Notes under the pieces: model-generated | Database searches by the model: none | What the model was told of the DNA's origin: nothing | Seen by the model: only the letters and a program-made list of their open reading frames with translations | NCBI GenBank assembly: GCA_944386445.1 | Contig: CALXBD010000019.1 | Location: 1-48,152, forward strand | From: an uncultured Clostridia bacterium | GTDB lineage: Bacteria; Bacillota; Clostridia; Oscillospirales; Ruminococcaceae | DNA length: 48,152 nucleotides | Reading direction: 5' to 3' | Made by a program: the position numbers and the translations under genes | Shown here: positions 1 to 7,902 of the stretch, piece after piece | Numbering within the stretch: position 1 is the stretch's first letter | Layout: each line of letters starts with the position of its first letter

Positions 1-717
1 GGTATAGCGGGTCTTGATTTGCCGACAGGGAGCGCCGCCGCAAATTTCGCCGGTAATGGCAGTATCTGTATCCTTAGCTCCCAAAACCAGTTCCTTATAG
101 GTAGGATGAATCTTGCACTCCTCCGAAGCCAGAAAAACGGTTCCCATCTGAACGCCCTCAGCTCCGAACATCAATGCTGCTGCCAAACCGCGGCCATCGG
201 CGATGCCGCCCGCCGCTAGTACAGGAATCGAAACCGCATCCACTACCTGAGGCACCAAACACATTGTCGTAATGGAACCGATATGTCCGCCGGACTCGCA
301 GCCTTCTGCGATGACGCCATCTGCACCGGCCCGCTCCATCCGTTTTGCCAGGGCCACAGAAGCCACGACCGGAAACACTTTAATTCCCGCCGCTTTCCAT
401 GATTCCATGTACTTTCCGGGATTTCCGGCGCCGGTGGTAACGATTTTGACGCCTTCCTCCACCACAATTTTTGCCAAGTCGTCGGCGTTGGGACTCATCA
501 GCATGATGTTGACGCCAAAAGGCTTGTCTGTCAGAGCTTTTGCCTTACGGATCTCTTCCCGAATCACCTCACCGGGAGCGGAACCGCCTGCAATCAGTCC
601 GACACCGCCCGCATTGGAGACCGCAGCAGCCAAGGTCGATTCGGCCACCCAAGCCATGCCGCCCTGAAAAGCAGGATACTGAATTCCCAACATCTCTGTG
701 ATTCTGGTTTTTATCAT
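1..717 (-). CDS. fabK: Enoyl-ACP reductase FabK-like flavoprotein (3' end cut by window edge)
   Basis: The reading frame is open to the left edge, so only the first 239 codons are present; the family is usually about 310 residues. The protein begins MIKTRITEMLGIQYPAFQGG and contains GGVGLIAGGS, a VTTGAGNPG stretch and VLAAGGIADGRG, the FMN-binding TIM-barrel pattern of the nitronate monooxygenase/FabK family. FabK reduces trans-2-enoyl-ACP in the last step of fatty acid elongation with FMN and NAD(P)H. The ATG at 717 is preferred over the one at 726 because AAGGA lies about 9 nt upstream of it. It follows fabH by 24 bp on the same strand, which supports FabK rather than a plain nitronate monooxygenase. 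The alternative cannot be fully excluded without the C-terminus. Confidence 0.85.
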   Translation of the reverse strand, partial: MIKTRITEMLGIQYPAFQGGMAWVAESTLAAAVSNAGGVGLIAGGSAPGEVIREEIRKAKALTDKPFGVNIMLMSPNADDLAKIVVEEGVKIVTTGAGNPGKYMESWKAAGIKVFPVVASVALAKRMERAGADGVIAEGCESGGHIGSITTMCLVPQVVDAVSIPVLAAGGIADGRGLAAALMFGAEGVQMGTVFLASEECKIHPTYKELVLGAKDTDTAITGEICGGAPCRQIKTRYT

Positions 718-741
718 AAAATTCATCCTTTCTGAATTAAC

Positions 742-1728
742 TCAATATTCAAAAATCGCGCTGCCGTATACCAAACCGGCACCGAACCCAACGACGCAGA
801 TTTTCTGCCCCCGACGGATCCGTCCGTCACGGACAGCCTGATCCAAAGCAATCGGGATGCAGGCTGACGAGGTATTCGCAGAATCGGCGATATTGCAGAT
901 AAACTTTTCCATAGGGAGTTTCAATGCAGAAACCGCAGTCTGGATAATCCGAAGATTTGCCTGATGCGGGATGATCCAGTCCAAATCTTCCATTGGCAAA
1001 CCCGCTTTAGCACAAACTTCTCTGACCGCCTGTGGCATAGCCGTTACAGCAAACTTATAAACAGGCTGACCTGCCATGCAGAGCATGCCCGGCTTACTGG
1101 GGGAAAAGCCATCACTTTCGGCGATTGTACGCTGCTTTTTCAGGAAAGGATTCGGATTATCAGGTCTCCTGGCGAAAAGAGTACAAGCGCCTTTTCCATC
1201 TGCGCCTAACACAGAATAAAAAGGAGCATCTGTCCCTTCCAGAACAGCAGCTCCTGCACCATCACCAAACAGCACACAGGTAGAACGATCGGTAAAATCC
1301 GTAATTTTAGAAAGACTTTCTGCAGAAATCAACAAAACTCGACGATAACCATGCTGCAGATACATATTAACCATGTCAAGGCCGTAAACAAATCCTGCAC
1401 ACGCAGCATTGATATCCATTGCAACAGCATTTTTGGCCCCCATTAACCCCTGAACCACACAGGCCATTGATGGTGTATCATAATCCCCGGAAACGGTTGT
1501 ACAAAGTATCAGGTCAATGTCTTCCGGTTGAAGGCCGGCATTCTCCAAAGCAGCCGTTCCGGCTTTCAGTGCCATTTCATAAGTAGGGCCGTCATGAAAA
1601 TGCCGGGTATGGATCCCGGAGTGTTTGACGATCCACTCATCAGAAGTATCTACAATTGCAGTAAAGGCCTGATTGTCTACAACAGTTTCCGGCAGATAGG
1701 AGCCGGTGCCTAAAATACGAATTCCCAT
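742..1728 (-). CDS. fabH: Beta-ketoacyl-ACP synthase III (FabH)
   Basis: FabH condenses acetyl-CoA (or a branched acyl-CoA) with malonyl-ACP and so starts type II fatty acid synthesis in the cytoplasm. The product is 328 residues, normal for the family, and carries the thiolase-fold triad: Cys110 in NAACAG, His255 in IPHQAN and Asn285 in SANTSS. The frame is open further upstream to 1833, but the ATG at 1728, which begins MGIRILGTGSYLPE, has AAGGA 7 nt upstream and matches the family's N-terminus. It is the first gene of a fabH-fabK unit divergent from fabD. A strong promoter for this direction lies at 1857-1885. The ORF is intact. Confidence 0.96.
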   Translation of the reverse strand: MGIRILGTGSYLPETVVDNQAFTAIVDTSDEWIVKHSGIHTRHFHDGPTYEMALKAGTAALENAGLQPEDIDLILCTTVSGDYDTPSMACVVQGLMGAKNAVAMDINAACAGFVYGLDMVNMYLQHGYRRVLLISAESLSKITDFTDRSTCVLFGDGAGAAVLEGTDAPFYSVLGADGKGACTLFARRPDNPNPFLKKQRTIAESDGFSPSKPGMLCMAGQPVYKFAVTAMPQAVREVCAKAGLPMEDLDWIIPHQANLRIIQTAVSALKLPMEKFICNIADSANTSSACIPIALDQAVRDGRIRRGQKICVVGFGAGLVYGSAIFEY

Positions 1729-1824
1729 TCTCCATTCCTTTCTCCCTGCCGGGAAGGGATTTTCAATAGAAACGGGCTGTTTTCCCTTGCAAAACACCCC
1801 GGAATTTGGTATATTATGAAAAGA

Positions 1825-1839
1825 GCCTGTCATTCAGGC
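1825..1839. repeat. Inverted repeat in the fabH leader
   Basis: GCCTG-TCATT-CAGGC forms a perfect 5-bp hairpin with a 5-nt loop just downstream of the fabH promoter. It could be an operator or a leader hairpin. It does not match the FapR or FabT consensus as I know them, so no regulator is assigned. Confidence 0.35.
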
Positions 1840-1856
1840 CTGATTGGTCACTTATC

Positions 1857-1885
1857 ATTGTATCGATTTGTAACCGATTTGTCAA
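1857..1885 (-). promoter_or_regulatory. Sigma-A promoter for fabH-fabK
   Basis: On the minus strand TTGACA (1885-1880) and TACAAT (1862-1857) are separated by exactly 17 nt. Transcription would begin near 1850, about 120 nt before the fabH start, leaving a leader that contains the inverted repeat at 1825-1839. Confidence 0.75.
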
Positions 1886-1996
1886 CAATTTTTCCCAGTG
1901 AATCCGCCTGTGTGTATCTATACCGGGTTCCTTTTTACAGAAAAGTCACAATTCCCGGGCCTTTTCAGCCCCAGGCGTTATGAAAGGATTGTTTTT

Positions 1997-2914
1997 ATGA
2001 ATGCTTTTTTATTTTCCGGTCAAGGGTCCCAGTATCCGGGAATGGGTGTAGAATTAGCAGATGCAAGCCCTGCTGCCAAAGATGTTTTTGACACGGCTTC
2101 CGGCGTATTGGGCTTTGACCTTCTGGAAAAGTGCCGCAGCGCTTCAGCTGAAGAGCTGGCCGCAACTGAAGTGGCCCAGCCGGCCATTATGGCGACTTCT
2201 CTGGCTGCCCTTGCCTGCCTGACGGAAGCAGGGATTTCCTGCTCCATGGCAGCGGGTCATTCCTTGGGAGAATATGCCGCTATGGTTGCCTGCGGAATGC
2301 TCTCCATGGAGGAAGGATTTGAATTAATCAAGCTGCGGGCTGCAGCTATGGGGCGCTGCGCCGCATCGGCCGGCGGTTCCATGGCCGCGATCATCGGTTC
2401 CGACGAGGAAACAGTCGCGGCTGTCTGCGCCGAAACTGCGGGATATGTGGCCCCGGTCAACTTCAATTCTCCGGCGCAGACAGTGGTTGCCGGTGAAAAG
2501 GAAGCTGTTGCCGCCGTCGCCGCAAAATTTTCCGAAATGGGGAAGCGGGCCATCCCGCTGGCTGTTGCCGCTGCTTTCCATTCCAAGCTCATGCAGCCTG
2601 CCGCGGATGAATTTCTCCAAGGTGCCAAAAAGTTTGCCTTCCGGAAACCTGAGATGGATTTTTACTCTAATCTCTCCGGTGAAAAACTCACGGATTTTTC
2701 TGATATTCCGGAACGTCTCGCCAAACACATTGTTTCTCCGGTATTATTCACCAAAGAGCTTGCCGCCATGCATGCCGCGGGTGCAGATACCTTCCTGGAA
2801 TGCGGTCCCGGCAAGGTTTTGACCGGTTTGGTGAAGAAAACGCTCAAGGATGTGACCGCGCTGAACGTTGAAAATCAAAAATCTCTGGATAAAGCATTGG
2901 ATGCCTGTCGCTGA
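1997..2914 (+). CDS. fabD: Malonyl-CoA:ACP transacylase (FabD)
   Basis: FabD transfers malonyl from CoA to acyl carrier protein and supplies the extender unit for fatty acid synthesis. The 305-residue product has the usual length (E. coli about 309). It opens MNAFLFSGQGSQYPGMG, has the nucleophile motif GHSLGEYAA (Ser89) and the partner histidine in AAFHSKLM, followed by FLECGPGKVL near the C-terminus. The frame is open upstream, but ATG 1997 has AAAGGA at a good distance and gives the family's N-terminus. It is transcribed away from fabH-fabK, and acpP, fabG and fabF are not in the window. The next gene starts 15 bp downstream. Confidence 0.96.
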   Translation: MNAFLFSGQGSQYPGMGVELADASPAAKDVFDTASGVLGFDLLEKCRSASAEELAATEVAQPAIMATSLAALACLTEAGISCSMAAGHSLGEYAAMVACGMLSMEEGFELIKLRAAAMGRCAASAGGSMAAIIGSDEETVAAVCAETAGYVAPVNFNSPAQTVVAGEKEAVAAVAAKFSEMGKRAIPLAVAAAFHSKLMQPAADEFLQGAKKFAFRKPEMDFYSNLSGEKLTDFSDIPERLAKHIVSPVLFTKELAAMHAAGADTFLECGPGKVLTGLVKKTLKDVTALNVENQKSLDKALDACR

Positions 2915-2929
2915 GAAAGGAGAAATCGC

Positions 2930-3553
2930 ATGAAAGTTTTGCTGCTAAATGGAAGTCCCCATCCTCAGGGGTGTACCTTTACCGCACTATCTGAAATTGC
3001 CGCTACCCTGAATCAAAACAGGATAGAAGCTGAGATTTTTCAGTTAGGGACCAAGCCAATCCGGGGATGCATTGCATGCAGGCAGTGCGTCGGAAAGGAC
3101 CGCTGTGTATTTGATGATGATCCCGTCAACGAATTTGTCAAAAAGATGGAAGGCTGCGACGGCCTTATTGTAGGGACGCCGGTTTATTACGCTTCTATCA
3201 ACGGAGCGTTGATTTCACTTTTGGATCGGGCATTTTTCTCCGCCAGAGACACTTTTGTCTGCAAGCCTGCCGCTGCAATCGCCTCGGCGCGCCGGGCCGG
3301 AACAACTACTGCGCTGGATGAGTTGAACCGGTACTTTACCGGCTGCCAGATGCCGGTGGTGTCCTCTACTTATTGGAATATGGTCCACGGCAGTACCCCG
3401 GAAGACGTTAGAAAAGATGAAGAAGGACTTCAAACTATGCGGAATCTGGCGCGGAATATGGCATGGCTGCTCCGGTGCATTGATATGGGAAAGGCTGCCG
3501 GGATTCAGCTGCCCCTGACGGAACGGACTGCCCGCACCAACTTTATCCGCTGA
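2930..3553 (+). CDS. NAD(P)H-dependent FMN reductase / iron-sulfur flavoprotein
   Basis: A 207-residue flavodoxin-fold protein. The N-terminal LLNGSPHPQG loop fits the FMN phosphate site and GTPVYYASINGAL the second flavin loop. A compact cysteine cluster, Cys47-x2-Cys50-x2-Cys53-x5-Cys59 (GCIACRQC onward), matches the 4Fe-4S motif of the iron-sulfur flavoprotein (ISF) family of anaerobes, whose members pass electrons to O2, peroxide or other acceptors. The start has AGAAAGGAG just upstream and lies 15 bp after fabD, so the two are probably co-transcribed. The physiological acceptor cannot be told from sequence. Confidence 0.85.
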   Translation: MKVLLLNGSPHPQGCTFTALSEIAATLNQNRIEAEIFQLGTKPIRGCIACRQCVGKDRCVFDDDPVNEFVKKMEGCDGLIVGTPVYYASINGALISLLDRAFFSARDTFVCKPAAAIASARRAGTTTALDELNRYFTGCQMPVVSSTYWNMVHGSTPEDVRKDEEGLQTMRNLARNMAWLLRCIDMGKAAGIQLPLTERTARTNFIR

Positions 3554-3582
3554 TATTTGCCCAACACATAGGAGGTTTTCGC

Positions 3583-4548
3583 ATGAAGGCAATGAAACTT
3601 TTCCCCGCATTTAAAGACTATCTGTGGGGCGGTACCCGGTTGCGGGATGAATATGGAAAAAAATGTGATTTTGACAAGGTTGCCGAAAGCTGGGAGCTTT
3701 CCTGCCATAAAGACGGAAACTCTGTCATTGACAGCGGAGAATATAAGGGGTTAACGCTGAGTGAATATGTAGAGAAGGCCGGAAAGGCTGTACTGGGCAC
3801 AGACTGCGAAAAATTTGAAAACTTTCCGATCCTTATTAAGCTCATTGACGCGAAAGACAATCTGTCCGTACAGGTTCATCCTGACAATGAATATGCCCTC
3901 CGGGTGGAGGGCGAGTACGGCAAAACAGAGATGTGGTATGTGGTGGATTGCGATCCTGGTGCATCTCTGCTATATGGCTTCACTCATAAGATTTCAAAAG
4001 AGGAATTCCGTCAGCGAATCGAGAATAACACCCTGTTAGAGGTAACAAACCGGGTAGAAGTCCATCCCGGTGATGTTTTCTTCATTGAATCCAGGACCCT
4101 TCATGCCATTGGCAAGGGAATCCTCATTGCCGAAATTCAGCAAAACTCCAACACCACTTACCGGGTATATGATTACGGCCGGGTAGGTGCCGACGGAAAA
4201 CCACGCCAGCTTCACATTGAAAAAGCACTGGATGTTACGCGTTTGGCGCCCCCTTCCCGCCCCTGCGGACGTCCCCAAGCCAAAGCGGAACATCGCACTG
4301 GATACACCGCTCTTCCGCTAGCTGCCTGCGAATATTTCACAGTCAAGGAACTGGAAATCTCCGGGGAAGCAGTATTTTTTGCAGATGAAAAATCCTTTCA
4401 ATCCCTTCTGGTGCTGGACGGCAGCCTTTCTCTCGCCATGGATGGCGAACAGATGGAACTGAAAAAAGGGGACAGCGTTTTCGTTCCTGCTGAAGCAGGC
4501 GAATATCGCCTGTCCGGAACCGGCAAAGTCATTCTGACTACGGTATAA
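3583..4548 (+). CDS. manA: Mannose-6-phosphate isomerase, class I
   Basis: Interconverts mannose-6-phosphate and fructose-6-phosphate with a Zn-dependent cupin fold. The 321-residue length is that of the short Bacillus-type class I enzymes. Recognisable pieces are KDYLWGGTRLRDE at the start, SVQVHPDNEYA and KTEMWYVVD (zinc ligands and active site), SRTLHAIGKG, and the QNSNTTYRVYDYGR signature near residue 190-205. A C-terminal cupin half follows. AGGAGG lies just upstream of the ATG. It is 29 bp after the flavoprotein and 6 bp before the MGMT-like gene. Confidence 0.94.
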   Translation: MKAMKLFPAFKDYLWGGTRLRDEYGKKCDFDKVAESWELSCHKDGNSVIDSGEYKGLTLSEYVEKAGKAVLGTDCEKFENFPILIKLIDAKDNLSVQVHPDNEYALRVEGEYGKTEMWYVVDCDPGASLLYGFTHKISKEEFRQRIENNTLLEVTNRVEVHPGDVFFIESRTLHAIGKGILIAEIQQNSNTTYRVYDYGRVGADGKPRQLHIEKALDVTRLAPPSRPCGRPQAKAEHRTGYTALPLAACEYFTVKELEISGEAVFFADEKSFQSLLVLDGSLSLAMDGEQMELKKGDSVFVPAEAGEYRLSGTGKVILTTV

Positions 4549-4554
4549 TCGCCC

Positions 4555-4863
4555 ATGAGCGAATTTTCCAAAACCGTCTATGAGCTGGTAAAACAGATTC
4601 CTCCTGGGAAGGTGGCCACCTATGGACAGCTGGCATTTTTGGCCGGACGGCCCCGGGCTGCCCGGATTGTGGGAGGAATCCTCAATAAGGCTCCCAACAG
4701 TCTTCCGTGCCATCGAGTGGTTAACCGCGAAGGCCGGACAGCTCCGGTTTTTTCCCGGACAGGGATTGATTTCCAGCGGATCTTGCTGGAAGAAGAAGGC
4801 GTATTTTTTCTGCCGGATGGACGGGTGGATTTAAAGCGCTTCTTATGGCAAAAAGGCGAATAA
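4555..4863 (+). CDS. Small MGMT-family protein (C-terminal DNA-binding domain only)
   Basis: A 102-residue protein that corresponds to the DNA-binding, cysteine-bearing domain of O6-alkylguanine-DNA alkyltransferases and lacks their N-terminal domain. It contains IPPGKVATYGQLA and the active-site motif PCHRVV with Cys52 present. The alkyltransferase-like (ATL) proteins of similar size usually replace that cysteine, often with Trp. It may therefore be a minimal active suicide methyltransferase, or a lesion-recognition protein that kept the cysteine. It starts 6 bp after the manA stop and is followed by a strong terminator. Confidence 0.85.
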   Translation: MSEFSKTVYELVKQIPPGKVATYGQLAFLAGRPRAARIVGGILNKAPNSLPCHRVVNREGRTAPVFSRTGIDFQRILLEEEGVFFLPDGRVDLKRFLWQKGE

Positions 4864-4869
4864 ACAGCA

Positions 4870-4896
4870 AAAAGCGGACCATAAAGGTCCGCTTTT
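4870..4896. terminator. Bidirectional intrinsic terminator
   Basis: AAAAGCGGACC (4870-4880), loop ATAAA, GGTCCGCTTTT (4886-4896): an 11-bp perfect stem with U-tracts in both directions. It sits between the convergent MGMT-like gene and the AraC gene and can serve both. Confidence 0.9.
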
Positions 4897-4897
4897 C

Positions 4898-5773
4898 TTA
4901 TTTACCGCGCCCCAAGGCTTCGTCGCAGAATTCCTTGGGGGATATCCCGTATTCCGCCCGGAAGGCACGGTAAAAATTGGCGTAATCCCCAAAGCCGCAG
5001 TTGCAGTAAACGTCTGTGGGGCTGAGACCAGAAAGCATTTTCTGCTTGGCCATAATCAGCCGTTTCTGGATTATATACCGATAAACAGATGTACCTACCA
5101 GACGCTTGAATTCCCGAGAAAGGTGATACTTGCTGACAAAAAAATGCTCTGACAGGGAATCCAAAGAAATCTCATTGTTAAAATTCTCATTGATATACCG
5201 CAGCACCTCAGGAACTACTCCATCCGGCTCCCCGGGCACCTCGAATCCGATAGGTGTTTCCAAAATCTGGCGATTCAGTTCCACAAAAATCCGCGTCAGC
5301 AAAGCACGACTGTTTAAATCCCATCCAAAATGCTGTGATGCCCGCTCGTCAATGAGAGCATCAGCCATGTCCTGCAATCGACGCACAGAAACCGCATCCA
5401 ACCGCAGAAGGTTCGTGTGCCGAGGAGATTCCAGATCAAAACAGCATGTCAAATCACTTTCTCCACTGGAAAGCTGTTTTAAATATCCGCTGTTTACCCA
5501 CAGAACGACCCGCTCATAAGGCTCTTTGTCAGACTGAATCATAGGCTGATGCAGTTCCAGCGGCGATATAAGCAGGACATCTCCCGGTTTCAGCTGATAC
5601 TGACGGCTTTCAATGGTATAGGTAACGCTTCCGGACAGGAAAAAATAGACCTCATAAAAGTCGTGATGATGCAACTCCACTTCACTTAAATAAGAGTCCC
5701 GATACCGGTAAATTTCAAAATCCGCATCCAGCATCTTCTGTCGGGTGCTGAACGGACGGACTGGACTTTTCAC
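4898..5773 (-). CDS. AraC-family regulator with N-terminal cupin (probable uxu regulator)
   Basis: A 291-residue transcription factor. Residues about 10-90 form a sugar-sensing cupin (HHHDFYEVYFFLSG, PGDVLLISP) and the last 100 residues form a double helix-turn-helix (FFVSKYHLSREFKRLVGTS and DVYCNCGFGDYANFYRAFRAEYG), ending in the family's GISPKEF signature. I chose the GTG at 5773 because GGAGG lies 7 nt upstream. The frame is open to 5836, but that upstream part overlaps the promoters. It is divergent from uxuA-uxuB, so hexuronate-dependent control of those genes is the simplest role. This is inferred from position only. Confidence 0.9.
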   Translation of the reverse strand: MKSPVRPFSTRQKMLDADFEIYRYRDSYLSEVELHHHDFYEVYFFLSGSVTYTIESRQYQLKPGDVLLISPLELHQPMIQSDKEPYERVVLWVNSGYLKQLSSGESDLTCCFDLESPRHTNLLRLDAVSVRRLQDMADALIDERASQHFGWDLNSRALLTRIFVELNRQILETPIGFEVPGEPDGVVPEVLRYINENFNNEISLDSLSEHFFVSKYHLSREFKRLVGTSVYRYIIQKRLIMAKQKMLSGLSPTDVYCNCGFGDYANFYRAFRAEYGISPKEFCDEALGRGK

Positions 5774-5807
5774 AAAATTCCCTCCTACGGATCCTAGCGA
5801 TAGTTTG

Positions 5808-5836
5808 ATAATACAGCAAGAATCACAATATGTCAA
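5808..5836 (-). promoter_or_regulatory. Sigma-A promoter for the AraC gene
   Basis: Minus-strand TTGACA (5836-5831), 17-nt spacer, TATTAT (5813-5808). Transcription would start near 5801, about 28 nt before the GTG start. Confidence 0.75.
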
Positions 5837-5871
5837 GCAATATCGGCATTTTATCTTGCTTTTTTATCAAG

Positions 5872-5902
5872 TATAATACCATTAGAGGATGGATGACCAT
5901 CC
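5872..5902 (+). promoter_or_regulatory. uxuA -10 element with overlapping operator-like inverted repeat
   Basis: TATAAT at 5872-5877 has no good -35 at the normal distance, which fits an activated promoter. Immediately downstream, at the expected start point, GGATGG-ATGA-CCATCC (5887-5902) is a perfect 6-bp inverted repeat, well placed to be a repressor operator or a short leader hairpin. AGGAGG for uxuA follows at 5911. Confidence 0.5.
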
Positions 5903-5922
5903 CTAATAAAAGGAGGCTGACT

Positions 5923-6966
5923 ATGAAGCTGTCATTCCGCTGGTATGGACCTGATGATCCCATTTCCATCGGATATATCCGCCAGATTCCCAATATGCAC
6001 AGCATTGTTACCGCTGTTTATGATGTCCCCCCCGGGGAACTTTGGAGCCGTGAAAGCATCGCCGCCCTAAAAAAAGATACCGAAGACGCTGGGCTTCATT
6101 TTGAAGTCATTGAAAGCGTTCCGGTCCATGAGGATATCAAATTGGGGAAACCTTCCCGGGACCGGTACATCGCCAATTATCAGGAAAATATCCGCCGGTT
6201 AGGTGAGGCCGGAGTAAAATGTATCTGCTATAACTTCATGCCGGTCTTTGACTGGACCCGCACCCAACTGGATAAACGGGCGGCAGATGGCTCCACTGCG
6301 CTGGTGTACTACAAGGATCAGCTGGAGAAAATGGATCCTCTTACCGGTGAGCTGAGCCTGCCCGGATGGGATGCCAGCTATACCAAAGAGGAACTGGCTG
6401 CGGTTTTTGCGGAATACTCCAAGATCACAGAGGAAGATCTGTGGGAGAACCTGAAGTATTTCCTGGAAGCAGTCATCCCGGTGGCGGAAGAAAGCGGTAT
6501 CAATATGGCGATTCATCCGGACGACCCGCCGTGGCCGATTTTCGGTCTACCCAGAATTATTACCTGTGAGGAAAACCTGGACCGGTTTTTGAAACTGGTA
6601 GACAGCCCTGCAAACGGACTGACCTTCTGCACCGGTTCTCTCGGCTGCGACAGGAAAAACGATATCGTAAAAATGGTGGATAAGTACTCCGCTATGGGCA
6701 GGATCCACTTTATGCATATCCGGAATGTGAAAATCCTGGACGATGGCAGCTTTGAAGAAAGCGGACATCTTTCCGCAAACGGATCTCTGGATATTGTAGA
6801 GATTATGCGTGCCCTTCACCGGAACCATTTTGACGGCTATGTCCGTCCCGATCATGGCCGGATGATCTGGGGAGAAACAGGGAAGCCCGGCTACGGCTTG
6901 TTTGACCGTGCATTAGGTGCGACTTATCTGAATGGAATTTGGGAAACCTTGGAAAAATCAGAGTGA
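5923..6966 (+). CDS. uxuA: Mannonate dehydratase
   Basis: UxuA dehydrates D-mannonate to 2-keto-3-deoxygluconate, the last committed step of glucuronate breakdown before KdgK. The 347-residue product has the family's opening ([23 protein letters not shown]), the conserved [18 protein letters not shown] segment with metal and substrate contacts, FCTGSLG, and HFMHIRNVK and [11 protein letters not shown] near the C-terminus. ATG 5923 has AGGAGG 7 nt upstream. The frame continues upstream, but that part spans the promoter. It starts a two-gene operon with the mannonate oxidoreductase 16 bp downstream. Confidence 0.95.
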   Translation: MKLSFRWYGPDDPISIGYIRQIPNMHSIVTAVYDVPPGELWSRESIAALKKDTEDAGLHFEVIESVPVHEDIKLGKPSRDRYIANYQENIRRLGEAGVKCICYNFMPVFDWTRTQLDKRAADGSTALVYYKDQLEKMDPLTGELSLPGWDASYTKEELAAVFAEYSKITEEDLWENLKYFLEAVIPVAEESGINMAIHPDDPPWPIFGLPRIITCEENLDRFLKLVDSPANGLTFCTGSLGCDRKNDIVKMVDKYSAMGRIHFMHIRNVKILDDGSFEESGHLSANGSLDIVEIMRALHRNHFDGYVRPDHGRMIWGETGKPGYGLFDRALGATYLNGIWETLEKSE

Positions 6967-6982
6967 GAAAGGATTGTCCTTT

Positions 6983-7831
6983 ATGAAATTGCCTTTTAAT
7001 TTGGAATTATCCGGAAAAACCGCTGTTATTACCGGAGCGGGCGGTGTATTATGTTCCATGTTTGCCAAGGTGCTGGCCCAATGCGGCGCAAAGACCGCTA
7101 TTTTGGACTTGAACCTGGACGCCGCGCTGGCGGTCGCTGATGAAATTACCGCGGAAGGCTATATTGCCAAGGCTTACAAGGCCAATGTGCTGGAAAAGGA
7201 TTCCTTGGAGGCCGTCCATCAGCAGGTGCTAGCGGATTTCGGACCCTGCGATATCCTCATTAACGGCGCAGGTGGAAACAATCCTCGGGCAACCACTGCC
7301 AACGAATACTATTATCCCGGCGACATTGACAAAGATATTGCCAATTTCTTTAACCTTGACAAGGACGGGGTCGGGTTCGTTTTCAACCTGAACTTCTTAG
7401 GCACATTGATTCCCACACAGGTCTTTGCTCAAGATATGCTGGGCCGGAAAGGCTGCAACATTCTGAATATTTCCTCTATGAACGCCTATACGCCTTTGAC
7501 TAAAATTCCTGCCTACTCCGGCGCAAAGGCCGCTATTTCCAACTTTACTCAATGGCTGGCGGTACATTTTTCCAAGGTGGGGATTCGTGTCAACGCCATT
7601 GCTCCTGGCTTCTTTGTGACCAAGCAAAACCAGGCACTGCTCTTCAACGAGGACGGAACTCCTACCCCCCGTACCGGAAAAATTCTGGCCGCCACTCCCA
7701 TGGAACGGTTCGGCAAACCGGAAGAGCTGGTAGGTGCTGTAATGTTCTTGCTGAACAACGAGGCTGCCAGCTTTGTAACCGGTGTTGTCATCCCGGTAGA
7801 CGGTGGATTCTCAGCTTATTCCGGCGTCTGA
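6983..7831 (+). CDS. uxuB: D-mannonate oxidoreductase, short-chain dehydrogenase type
   Basis: A 282-residue SDR enzyme, probably reducing D-fructuronate to D-mannonate with NAD(H). The nucleotide loop TGAGGVLC is at residues 18-25, INGAGGNNP near 93-101, the catalytic Ser around 164-165 in NISSMN, and YSGAK at 178-182. The long insert with NEYYYPGD is typical of the Gram-positive (YjmF-type) UxuB, which unlike the E. coli enzyme is an SDR. The chosen ATG at 6983 follows GAAAGGA and gives the family N-terminus. The pairing with uxuA supports the assignment. A terminator follows 25 bp after the stop. Confidence 0.9.
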   Translation: MKLPFNLELSGKTAVITGAGGVLCSMFAKVLAQCGAKTAILDLNLDAALAVADEITAEGYIAKAYKANVLEKDSLEAVHQQVLADFGPCDILINGAGGNNPRATTANEYYYPGDIDKDIANFFNLDKDGVGFVFNLNFLGTLIPTQVFAQDMLGRKGCNILNISSMNAYTPLTKIPAYSGAKAAISNFTQWLAVHFSKVGIRVNAIAPGFFVTKQNQALLFNEDGTPTPRTGKILAATPMERFGKPEELVGAVMFLLNNEAASFVTGVVIPVDGGFSAYSGV

Positions 7832-7855
7832 AGCCTTTTCGAAACCGTATACGCC

Positions 7856-7891
7856 AAAAGCGGCTGTATCCAAAGGATACAGCCGCTTTTT
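7856..7891. terminator. Bidirectional terminator between uxuB and the M18 peptidase
   Basis: AAAAGCGGCTGTATCC (7856-7871), loop AAA, GGATACAGCCGCTTTT (7875-7890): a perfect 16-bp stem flanked by A- and T-runs, serving both convergent units. Confidence 0.93.
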
Positions 7892-7902
7892 CAATAATAA
7901 TT

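Noticed and set aside
1729..1996. FapR or FabT operator between fabH and fabD
   Set aside because: I looked for the known consensus boxes and found no convincing match, only the short GCCTG inverted repeat.
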